NCBI GenBank assembly: GCA_944474755.1
Contig: OX104123.1
Coordinates: forward strand, 61,807,898-61,871,897
DNA length: 64,000 nt
DNA from: Limnoperna fortunei
Lineage: Eukaryota; Mollusca; Bivalvia; Mytilida; Modiolidae
Reading direction: 5' to 3'
Shown: positions 33,849-43,066 of the stretch, piece after piece
Layout: every line of letters begins with the position of its first letter
Numbering within the stretch: position 1 is the first letter of the stretch
Notes under the pieces: generated by a model
Databases searched by the model: none
What the model was told of the DNA's origin: nothing
Seen by the model: only the letters and a program-made list of their open reading frames with translations
Program-made: the position numbers and the translations under genes

Positions 33849-34752
33849 AAACAGTAGCTGATCAGTTGATTTTGGAGTCTCTTGAACAGTCATCTAGAAA
33901 CTCGTATGACAGAGTTTATAAATTTTATAGTAGCTTTCTACAAAAATATTACCCTGGTACAGCAATGTTCCCAGCAACCTTGGAACATTTAACGGTGTTT
34001 ATTGCACGCTGTTTCAAGACCAATTTAGCATCAGCTACAGTTCAGTCTTACATGTCAGCTTTAAGCTACCTTATGCAAATTAAAGGGCATTCGGACATTA
34101 CTCAACATTTTATTATTTCTAAAACTTTGCGGGGCTATACCAAACTCAAAAGAAGTAAAGATAGTCGACTTCCTATAACCCCAATTATACTGAAAGGCTT
34201 AATTAAGTCACTTCCACACATTTGTAATTCTCTTTTTCTACAGAAAATGCTGAAAGCAATGTACTTACTTGCCTTCCATGCCTTTTTAAGAGTAGGGGAA
34301 ATAACGGGCCATCCACCCCCAAAGGGAAATTGTTTGACAATGCCAAATATCAAGTTTCAATTGTAATTCATATGTCACAGTTTAAACATAGTACAGGCAA
34401 ACATATTCCCATTTTACTGCTTGAACGATCCACTTCTCAGGAAGATTTATGCCCTGTTCAGGCTTTGTGGGAGTACATTCAACTCAGAGGGATTAATCTT
34501 TGTCACAAGACCACCCTTTTTTCATTCATGGATAATAGTCTTGTTACCAGAAGATTCTTTACAGAAAAACTTCAGTTATCTTTAAAATTTGTTGGTCTAA
34601 GTGTTAAAGATTATAAATCACATAGTTTTCGAATCGGTGCAGCAACAACTGCATGGCAGAACGGCTTATCCGAAGAACAAATCCAACAAATGGGAAGATG
34701 GAGTTCTCAATCGTTCAAAAAATATATAAGAATCCCATTATTGAAACTTTAA
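33713..34752 (+). pseudogene. Tyrosine recombinase of the DIRS-like element, one frameshift
   Basis: The first part (33713-34366) holds an N-terminal SAM-like helical domain (LEHLTVFIARCF, VQSYMSALSYLMQ) and the first catalytic arginine (HAFLRVGEIT). The frame changes near 34360. The second part (34330-34752) has HSFRIGAATTAW (His-x-x-Arg), MGRWSSQSFKKYIR (Trp/His position and catalytic Tyr). All recognised catalytic positions are present across the two frames. It integrates the DNA circle without a target duplication. A single indel in about 340 codons makes recent loss likely. Confidence 0.85.
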
Positions 34753-34983
34753 ATATTTTGGCAGTGAATAATTTTAGAGTCACATGGAGACAAGTGCTTC
34801 TGTGAACATGTATTATTTTTTGCTTATTTCATTGTTTATCGCTAATTAATTGTTCTCAGATAGAAGACAAGGGCTTCTTCTGAGTCAACACTTTGCCTAT
34901 ATAAAATTGTATATATGTGTATAGTTAACCAATATTACTGTCTTGCTCTCGCCTACTTATGACATGTATGATAAGTACAACAG

Positions 34984-35014
<31 letters not shown>

Positions 35015-35729
35015 TGTTATTGACCTGCTTGGAGACATGAGCTTCTGCAGGTCTTGGATTGTTAGTACAATCAGAGACATTTATTACTTTCTTACGGGTA
35101 GTCACATCATTATGTAATTTGGTATTCAGTTTAGACAAGTGCTAATTGGATTTACCAAATAGATGTTTATTTTAAATTTGGATGTTTGTTTAAGTCTTAT
35201 TGTTTTACCACAGCTTATAGAATAACATGTGAAAGAATTTATATTTTACCTGACTGACAAGCTTTCCCCTTTTAACCAACGCTGATATTGTGGATGGGGG
35301 ATATTGTGTGGTGAAAGCACACAATATTGTGGCAGATTTTTACCCCATCTTTGATGGTTGAATTGAATATATGATATGTTTTTGTATGAACTTATATCTG
35401 TATATCATTTCACATAATGTTTTATTGCTATAATGTTTTAATGTATGAAATTTGCTATGTACATAATGTATTATTATGATAATTAGATTTAGTATGTATT
35501 TTAATGAACTCGTCATTTTTAATAAATGACCTTTTCAATTCAACTTGCTTCTCAATGTTTTACAAGGCCAACCATCAAACGGAGCACAATATCATACATG
35601 TAGATTGTGCCATAAAGAACATTTTGTACTTCAGTTTTGTGCAGAGGTGAGGGACATAGGCTACATGTAGCAATTTTGTCTTTATACATGCATATATTAC
35701 TGAATTCCTAATACTGTAATGATTATAAC
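34753..35729. other. 3' region of the DIRS-like element and unassigned DNA
   Basis: Three short related motifs follow the recombinase: GAGACAAGTGCTTCTG (34788), AGACAAGGGCTTCTTCTG (34865) and GAGACATGAGCTTCTG (35033), plus a poly-A run at 34991-35011. They may belong to the terminal repeat structure. An inverted pair GGTTGAATTGAA / TTCAATTCAAC (about 35357 and 35534) could form a long-range stem. I could not define the element's right end. Confidence 0.4.
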
Positions 35730-35740
35730 TCATTTTTTTA

Positions 35741-36012
35741 GGGGGCCTCGGTGGCCGAGTGGTCAAGGTAGTTCGTCTACTATTGATCACGTGGTCTGTC
35801 AACACTGAGATTGCGGGTTCGATTCTCACTGCAGGCAGGGTGTACTCGACTCCAATCTTAATTGACAAGGATTGCCAGTTTTCCTACCGCAGGTCGGGGG
35901 TTCTCTCCGGGTACTCCGGCTTCCTCCCCCAATAAAAACTGGACGCCATGAAATAGCTGAAAAATTGCTGAAAGTGGCGTTAAAACACCATTAAAAACAA
36001 ACAAAAACAAAA
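35741..36012 (+). mobile_element. tRNA-headed V-SINE, complete
   Basis: Starts GGGGGCCTCGGTGGCCGAGT with A-box-like GGCCGAGTGG and B-box GGGTTCGATTC. The core has CTCCGGGTACTCCGGCTTCC, and the tail has AATAGCTGAAAAATTGCTGA and GTGGCGTTAAAACACC followed by an A-rich CAAA end. It is flanked by a perfect 11-bp duplication TCATTTTTTTA (35730-35740 and 36013-36023). It is about 90% or more like the copy at 4679, so it is a young insertion, 180 bp upstream of the HECT pseudogene. Confidence 0.92.
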
Positions 36013-36198
36013 TCATTTTTTTACGTCTAGGTATATTTAGATGTCCTTAAAGTGATGAATGTTGAAGATTTTAAAGAATATTTGCCTAAACATTGAGACA
36101 GAATTGCAACGCTGAATTTTGTAAAAGATTTAGGGAGAGAAAAGAGAATAATGTCCACAAAGGACAAAAATACTTACCAGATTAAGAAAGAAAATCCA

Positions 36199-38498
36199 AA
36201 ATGACAAGGAAACAAGTTCTGAGTCGGATTCTAGTGCCGAGGCAGCCAAAACAGCTAAAAAAATACCAAAACAGGAAAAACTTAAAGGTAATGAAAATGC
36301 AAAAAAAAAACGTCAAAGGCGTTTAGACCTTGGATGGATAATGAATGAGAATAATGAAGAATCAACTGCTCATCAAGTCAAACATAACAAGGGTGGTGGC
36401 ACCAGAAAATTGACAGTTGATAAACATTTCACAAAAGAAAATATCATTGAAGAAGGAAAGATCTTTTTTCCGAGGGGCAAAAACAAATATGAAACAGTAG
36501 GAGATTACGATTTTGATGTATGGGATTTTGCAAAAGATCCTATGGAGAGTGATACTACAATTGAAGAAATTTATGAAAAATCAAAAGTAAAAAGTCTTCG
36601 CTTGTACACTGTAACCTTTTTGAAGTTAAAGAACGAATCATGTGCCTCTGTTAATCAAAGCTGTGATAAAGATTCATCGACAATGAACTATATGGCCCTT
36701 GTATTGAACCAGGCAATGAAGGAAAGGACATACTTTCTCATGCTGTAAGTGCTAGTGGTATGTGTTATATCTCAAGTAATGATGAAGAGCAACATGATGA
36801 AAACAAACTTAAAGACCAATATGACCAAAAACAAAATGATAAAGACAAGATAGAAGATACCAGTCATGACCAAGAAATTGTTTTCAACGGAGCTTCTTTT
36901 CCAGTTGATTTCCTGGATTTGTCACTTCAGCTAACAGGTTCTCAGGATGTAACTTTACCATTAAATACCCCATCAAAGAATTTTGGTTTACCTTTCGATT
37001 CTGAGTCTGAAACTTGCTTAATGTCATTGAATGCCGGATCACGTAGTTCATCTTTGAATTTGAATGCCATTTCACCGAGTTCATCTGTAACCTCGAATGC
37101 CAGGTCACAGAGTTCATCATTGGCCATGAATGCTGGTTCACAGAGTTCATCTTTAACCGTGAATGCCAGGTCACAGAGTTCATCATTGCCCATAAATGCT
37201 GGTTCACAGAGTTCATCTTTAACCGTGAATGCCAGGTCACAGAGTTCATCATTGCCCATGAATGCTGGTTCACAGAGTTCATCTTTAACCTTGAATGCCG
37301 GATCACAGTGTTCATCTTTAACCATGAATGCAGTGTCGCAGAGTTCATTATTGCCCATGAATGCTGACTCACGGAGTTCATCTTTGTCCTTAAATCTGGG
37401 ATCAGTGGATTTGACTACTGGGTCCCGAGGAAATTTTTTATTGGTGATCTTTATGGCCAGGGTGAGGCTATGGAGACAGAAGGTGATATTACAAGTACAC
37501 GTATCTTGAAAATTCATTCAGGAAATGTGTTGGATGAATTGATTGCATATTTTAAGGATCCAACAATTTTGAATGATGATTTATCAGTTATCAGATATAC
37601 TGGTTCTACAACACCTGAAAAAGGTGAAGGGCCTGGACTGTTAAGAGACATCTTCACTGAGTTCTGGAGAAAATTTTATTTAAATTGCACAATAGGATGT
37701 AATTACAAAATCCCAAAACTTCGACATGATTACCAAGAAGAGGAATGGGAGGCTGTGGGGAGAAATATAATAAAATGATTTGAAGATGTTGGATATTTTC
37801 CTGTAGGTCTCTCTCCTTCTTTGATAGAGGAATGTCTGTATTCTAAGTGTCATTCAGATTTGCTTGAATGTTATTTCTTACACATTCCACAGTCAGAAGT
37901 AAATTGTATTAAACAGGCATTGATTGACTTTCAATGCAGTAGATAAAGCCTCATTGATATTTTTGATGCTCATCAGTGCCACACCATTCCAAATGCACAA
38001 AACCTGAAACCATTGATATTGGAAATAGAACACAAAGAAATGATACAAGATCCTCGGTTCGTTGTAGATGTGTGGAAAAAGATACTCCAACCACTGTCAG
38101 AAAAGATTTCCATCAAAGAACTGAAGGCATTATATGAATCTGTTGTCCCAAATACAAAGAAAATTTTAGACTTTTAGATTTTAAATTTTGCTGAAGCACA
38201 AACCCCGGGACAAGCAAAGACAATTAAGTTTTTGAAAACCTTCATAAAAGAGTTAGATGATGAAATGATCAAATGCTTTCTTAGATTTTGCACAGGGTCA
38301 TACCTTATAACAAATAAAATAGAAATGACAAAAATACAAGTAGAATTTTTACATATGGAGGAACACATCAGACGTCCTATTGCGCTTACATGTGGATGTG
38401 TATTGCAACTGTCAGATAATTTCAAATCCTTCCCACAATTTAGAGCCGAATTTAGCAATGTTCTCGAAAGTGGTATTTTGATTATGGACATTATTTAA
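36199..38498 (+). pseudogene. HECT-type E3 ubiquitin ligase-like gene, broken
   Basis: The 5' part is open from about 36199 (NDKETSSESD) through LDLGWIMN and GGGTRKLTVDKH, followed by IFFPRGKNKYETVGDYDFDV, the N-terminal module common in invertebrate HECT proteins. The frame shifts near 36695 into an acidic stretch and an 11-residue Ser-rich repeat (37020-37390), and again near 37460. The HECT domain (37470-38498) reads SGNVLDELIAYFKDP, GEGPGLLRDIFTEFW, RHDYQEEEWEAVGRN, FLHMEEHIRRPIAL and TCGCVLQLSD, with the catalytic Cys at 38391. It ends FRAEFSNVLESG...MDII. It carries in-frame stops at 37776 (TGA), 37944 (TAA) and 38175 (TAG). An intact version would transfer ubiquitin from E2 through that Cys. 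It sits inside the large TIR element, so it may be cargo. Confidence 0.78.
37026..37392 (+). repeat. 33-bp tandem repeat within the HECT gene (eleven units)
   Basis: The unit encodes NAGSQSSSLTV and variants. From the third unit they alternate mainly NARSQSSSLPM and NAGSQSSSLTV, so a 66-bp higher-order unit is visible. The repeat encodes a Ser/Asn-rich, probably disordered linker between the N-terminal module and the HECT domain. The antisense strand is open in two frames only because the unit length is a multiple of three. Confidence 0.85.
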
Positions 38499-38984
38499 AC
38501 TTGTTGATGTTATCTGGAAAAAGACTTAATTGAAGAATTTTAGACAATAATTTTGTATGTTTAAATTTTTAACTTACATGACCAAGTTAGTACCTTCACT
38601 TGGCATTTGCCATCATTGTGTAATCATCATTGTCAACTTTTTGTTGACAAACAATCTTCTCCTCATAAAATACTTGATTGAATTCAATAAAACTTTGTAT
38701 GATTTATCCTTATGGTATAATGTATAACATTTATGCTTCCATTTTTGATCTGTCAAAAAGCATGGCATGGTAGCTAAAATTAAAATAGAAGGTGAATAAT
38801 GAGAAAACTTCAGGTGTATAAAATATATCAGTGTGTAATTTGTTCCCTCTGTTGGAACAACATACATGTATAGTAAAGTTATTGCTCCTGCAAATTTTGA
38901 TAGTATTATAAAATTATAAAAAAGAGAAAAGCATTAAATATTGTATGATATTATGTCCATAGGTGAGCAAGTCAGGCTTCTTAT
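38499..38984. other. No gene recognised
   Basis: 3' flank of the HECT pseudogene, AT-rich. No polyadenylation signal was singled out. Confidence 0.4.
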
Positions 38985-38990
38985 GAGATC

Positions 38991-39815
38991 TAGTTTTATA
39001 TTTTATATAAAACTGTAATCGTTTAAAAGGAATCTAAACGGTATATTTGCTTACCAAAATATTATATTATGTTTTGTTAATGATGTGCCTGGATGAGGCA
39101 TACCACATGTATGTGTTTGAAAACTGTTTGGTTTTTATTATGGACAGAAATAAGAGTTCATGCATTTGTTCAAAAGTAAGTTTTTATTAAAGTTTGAATT
39201 ACAAATAGTACAAGATCTTTAAATGAAAATTGTTATTGATTTCAAAGTACACCCCCTAAAAATGGCAATTATTTTTGAGGAAGCGGAATAAATCAGCTCT
39301 AGTTTTATATAAAACTGTAATCCAATCTGTTTATTTGCTTACAAAAGGATTTCCATTTATTGTCTTGTGTTAATGATATGCATGGATGAGGCAAATTAAT
39401 TTGTTTGAAAAAATGTTTTTGTTTATTATGGGCTGGAATAAAAGTTCAAGAATCTTAAAGAATTTTGTTGAGAATTACTCATTGAACTAAAAAGTTACAC
39501 GAGTTAGATTTTAAAAAAATGTAAATGACGTACTACAAATATTCCTATATTTTAAAATGAAAAAAAAAATGCTATCGATTTCAAAGAAAACGCTCTAAAA
39601 TTGGCAGTTAGTTAGGTCGACTGATAAATGGGATCTTGTTTTAAATAAAACTGTAATATTTTAAAAGGAATCTAATCCGTTCATTTGTTTACCAAAGTAT
39701 TTATATTAATTATGTTGTGGTTATGATGTGCCTTGATAAGGCAAACTACATGTATTTTGTCTGCCAACTGTTTTGTTTTTACTATGGACAGGAATAACAG
39801 TTCAAGAATTTTGTT
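38991..39815. repeat. Three tandem units of about 0.3 kb next to the integrase remnant
   Basis: The landmark AAAACTGTAAT is at about 39010, 39310 and 39650. Each is followed in order by TTGCTTACCAAA-like, GATGTGCCTGGATGAGGCA, a GTTTTTATTATGGACAG-like block and AATAACAGTTCA-like blocks. The third unit runs into the 3' end of the integrase reading frame. The repeat occupies the place where the rest of the integrase gene would be expected. Confidence 0.75.
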
Positions 39816-40272
39816 CAGAACTTCTTAATAAAAGTTGTATTGCATACCATACCACTAAATCAAAAAGGCTCCTAGTGTGCACAAAAATATCAAGGTCATT
39901 CTCTTGTTTCCCACCTGTCATGACGATGTTTTTTTTCTTTTGCGAAGTTTGACCCCTTCTTCCTTCATCTATTATATTTAGCAGTAATCGCACCTCCTCT
40001 TGTGAAACTATAAAACCAGCTTTACAGCATTTTGTATGCATCCATCTATAGCCATGCAAACTACCTGACTGGTCAAGTTCTTCTAAAACATATAAAGCAA
40101 CATCCAAGATATTTGATTTGTTTTTCCTACAGAATAGATCTAATTTCTTAAGGGTTCTTTTTATGGTGCTTTCGCTTAAAACTATTCCATTAGTAATCTT
40201 CAATTTTGCACAAATCTCTTTCGTTGTAAGCCCTTTCATGAAATATCTACTGATAAGTCTATCACGTCTCAT
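39802..40272 (-). pseudogene. IS3-type (IS3EU-like) integrase, N-terminal part only
   Basis: From ATG 40272 the frame gives a helix-turn-helix region (MRRDRLISRYFMKGLTTKEI, then SESTIKRTLKKLDL), then HGYRWMHTKCCKAGF and SQEEVRLLLNIIDEG. The GYRWMHxKCxxxGxxVSQExVRLLL signature is the HTH_21-like domain that precedes the rve/DDE core in IS3-type integrases of eukaryotic elements. The remaining codons (after about residue 110) do not resemble the DDE core, and the Asp-Asp-Glu residues are absent, so the gene is truncated here or continues across an intron I cannot place. It reads inward 170 bp from the right terminus of the large element, as expected for that element's own transposase. Confidence 0.75.
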
Positions 40273-40374
40273 AGTAAATATAGTAAAGAAATTACGGGTT
40301 TGTCTGTACTAACTAATTGACTTATTTTGTAGCAACGGTTTACTTATTCGTCACAGTTTATTTATTCGCCACGA

Positions 40375-40444
40375 TCAACTAATTCGTGGCCACGATTTAT
40401 ATAATTTTGTTCACCCTCATAAATGACCCGAATAAGCTTTCATA
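40375..40444 (-). repeat. Right terminal inverted repeat of the large element
   Basis: Reverse-complement partner of 5866-5935. Reading inward (40374 to about 40320), one clear TCGTGGCCACGA unit is followed by two or three decayed units (GATCGTGGCGAAT, CTGTGACGAAT). Confidence 0.8.
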
Positions 40445-40514
40445 CTTAACTTATTGTGTATAGCTCTTATAAAATACTCTTCCTTTTAGATATTTTATTG
40501 GCTTAAATTGAGAG

Positions 40515-40589
40515 AATGGTAAAGTTCACTGTTTGCACGGTATGTGGCGTCGGCAGTCGTGTGTGAAAAACCATGCACCGATTCGGGTA
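40515..40589 (+). pseudogene. Possible THAP-like first exon with an in-frame stop
   Basis: ATG 40515 reads MVKFTVCTVCGVGSRV, then a TGA, then KTMHRFG directly before a donor-like GTATGT. An early C-x-x-C and an HRF(P/G) just before the first intron are the layout of THAP zinc-finger exons. It is short and carries a stop, and no second exon was found, so the call is tentative. It lies 65 bp outside the CTTAAC flank of the large element. Confidence 0.3.
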
Positions 40590-40592
40590 TGT

Positions 40593-41539
40593 TATTATAT
40601 TTTTGTTTTCAGTATGTCTCTTAATAATACACACAAGTCCATAAATTATACACAATGGAAGTGATGATCATATTTCCATAAATGCAAGGGTTAGTATATT
40701 GTGTTCGTGTATTTACCGTGAGAATTGATAGAACTTCGTCTATGTTGGATTTTGCTACAAATAAGAAGTTAACATGCAAATAACAAAAAGAAATAGTATG
40801 GGTTATATATAGACAATATTACGTTACATAACAATACTGTCTGAAAATTAATATATTTATAATTAATTCAACATGTTATCACTACTGTGGCATTCGGGAC
40901 GACTAGTTTTAAACCCTCGTTTTCGAAGCAGTTGGTAGTTTCCTTACTTTTAGTTTGTGTTTCGGATGTTAAGTACTTGCTTAGCCCTTTAGTCATTATA
41001 TTATATCAACTTATACAAATAATACTTACACTAACGAGGAAAAGAAATACAACAGGCAAAGCGTCAAATTAAAGTACATACTAACATCACTGCACTTTGC
41101 TTCTACACAATAGACATACATTACAAACAAGGTGAATATTTACATTCTGGATATTGTTATGTATTACAACGTTTTAATGTGTTAATCTGAATGTTTAGTA
41201 CAGTTTATTTTATATTGAAACAAGTTAAATGTTAATTGCACAGTCGCGTTTAGAGAAGTGGTACATCAATCTGTCACTCGAGTTAAACTTCATTATTGCA
41301 TATCGGGTTCTAGGCTGAATTTTACTGCCGTTATAATCCGAAGTTAGTTTTGTGATTTGCAGGATTAACGGCAGAATTCAGTCCTATTGCTCGCAATGTA
41401 GCAAATAAAAAATTCTAATTTTGGTCTATTTGTACAAAATTCAAACATAATATTCATCTTCTTTACGTTATTAAAGCTTCAGACTTTGCAAAACTAACGG
41501 GAAACGATCTTTATTGAAGAAATTTCTTTTTTCGTCTTT
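40593..41539. other. No gene; short palindromic repeat at 41315-41382
   Basis: CTGAATTTTACTGCCGTTA at about 41318 is inverted as TTAACGGCAGAATTCAG ending near 41381, a stem of about 18 bp around a 33-base loop. A related sequence lies at 54577-54640. No coding sequence is supported. Confidence 0.45.
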
Positions 41540-42542
41540 GATTGATTGTCGTTTAGCGTACAGCAAGCAATATTTCAGCTATATTCAGGACTTGAAAATT
41601 ATTGTTTTTTATATTATTAGTATGTCATGCCTCCCTTACTAAAACGTAATACAATAATATGAGAATATATACAGATAAAATGGTACTTAAAACAATAAAA
41701 GATTGATTGATTGATTGATTGATGTTTAACGTCCAGCAAGCAATATTTCAGCTATATTCAGGACGTGAAAACCATAATTTTTTTAAATTAGTAGAACGTC
41801 ATGCCTCCTTCTTATACTAAAACGTGATCTCATACAATAATATGAGAATATACACAGATAAAAATGGTAGTTAAAACAATAAAAATATGAAGTATCACAA
41901 TTAATAGTGAAATTAAATTTTATTAAATAAATTAATTTCCTGTAAGAACTTTAAAATTGTGTCGCCTGCGACAGTTTTAAATAAACTAAAATACGTATCT
42001 GCACTATAGAAACGTTCCCGAATGTGGGCCACGTCCACACAGTCCATCTAGACATGCTTAATGGTGTATGGACTGTTGCATGGCACACATTCGGGTCGAG
42101 GCTCATTATTTAAAATATAACTGTGTAATCCTGGTATGACCAAGATTGATTGATTGATTGTTGTTTAACGTCCAGCTAGCAATATTTCAGCTGTATTCGG
42201 GACGTTTAAAGTATCATGATTTCATTATCAGAACATCCAATCCTTAGGATTAAAACATGATCTCATACAATAATATGAGAGTATATACAGATCAAAAAGA
42301 TAATTAAAACAATAAAATGTATGAAGCATAACAAATTTTCAGACATATTAAATTTTACAATACAAATTAATTTCTTTTAAAAACTTTAAAATTGTGTCGC
42401 CTGCGACAGTTTTAAATAAATTAAAATATGAATCTACACTATAGAAACGTCCCCGCATGTGCGCCACATCCACACAGTCCATTAAAACATGCTTAATGGT
42501 GTATAGGGTGTTGCATGGCACACATTCGGGTCGTAGCTCGTT

Positions 42543-43056
42543 ATTGATTGATTGATTAATGGTGTTTAACGCCCGAGCAGCAGTATTTCAGCTATATTCA
42601 GGCGATGAACATGAAATGGATGATAAAATGAACATGAAATGATGATGAATGAAAATGGGATGGGACACAAGGAAAAATAGGGGTAACGGATTTTAGATTG
42701 CCACTGGCAAATGGGAGGATGGATAGGGTCGGGCAATTTAGCCTCCTGTAGCGGGATCGAAATCCCTACTCATATCGAATACTACAGCAGCGTTCTTTAA
42801 CGTGCGAGGAACGTGGCATTTTTCACAACACGGTGCACTAATATGGTTTGCGGTCAGGTTTTCCGTATTATGGCCTGACAACCCCAGCTTGCCAGGGGTA
42901 CCCCATTCAACCACCTGGGGCACACATCCCAGTCGGTCTTTAGGCAAACCGACCTGACACGCCGGTCAGGGTACTGGGCGCTATTTAGTCGCCTTTTACG
43001 ACAAGCTAGCGCAACTGCGGTCTATTCTTTTAGCCACCCGAATCCCGCACGGGGCT
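42543..43056 (-). mobile_element. 0.51-kb non-autonomous LINE-associated element, copy 2
   Basis: Nearly identical to 18162-18669. It is flanked by GTAGCTCGTT (42533-42542 and 43057-43066), a 10-bp duplication, so both limits are firm. It starts (minus) CCCCGTGCGGGATTCGGGTG and ends GTTAAACACCATTAATCAAT. It interrupts the 3' part of a LINE copy that resumes at 43067. Confidence 0.88.
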
Positions 43057-43066
43057 GTAGCTCGTT

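Larger units (their letters stand above)
29908..34900 (+). mobile_element. DIRS/Ngaro-like tyrosine-recombinase retrotransposon
   Basis: The order on the plus strand is SGNH hydrolase-like ORF, gag-like ORF with Cys/His clusters, reverse transcriptase-RNase H, and tyrosine recombinase. This order and the absence of an aspartic protease, DDE integrase or DAM methylase domain fit Ngaro-type DIRS elements, some of which carry an SGNH hydrolase ORF. Termini were not located; start and end are the outermost coding limits plus a short 3' margin. The element is nested in the 34.6-kb TIR element. Damage is limited to one in-frame stop (hydrolase) and one frameshift (recombinase), suggesting a fairly recent arrival. 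Confidence 0.8.
5866..40444. mobile_element. Candidate giant TIR DNA transposon (34.6 kb) flanked by CTTAAC
   Basis: Both ends start TATGAAAGCTTATTC. The left end reads inward from 5866 and the right end inward (minus strand) from 40444. The match continues for about 70 bp with about five mismatches and includes GTCATTTAT, GGGTGAA and TATATAAATCGTGGCCACGA. Directly outside lie identical 6-bp repeats CTTAAC (5860-5865 and 40445-40450), as expected of a target-site duplication. An IS3-type integrase N-terminus reads inward 170 bp from the right end. From memory, the eukaryotic IS3EU superfamily is described with 6-bp duplications and TAY...RTA termini, which fits. Obvious nested insertions (LINEs 16579-27133, a DIRS-like element about 29.9-34.9 kb, a SINE 35741-36012) account for part of the length and leave about 18 kb. 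The ends are seen directly. That one transposition event created the whole segment is an inference. Confidence 0.68.

Noticed and set aside
36884..37517. Minus-strand frames of 165 and 191 codons across the HECT gene
   Set aside because: They mirror the 33-bp repeat of the plus-strand gene. The sense strand has recognisable HECT motifs in the same transcript.
5861..40449. TTAA target duplication of a piggyBac or Kolobok element
   Set aside because: TTAA does flank both ends, but the matching flank is six bases (CTTAAC), and taking all six makes the inverted termini match from their first base. No piggyBac transposase is present. The four-base reading cannot be fully excluded.
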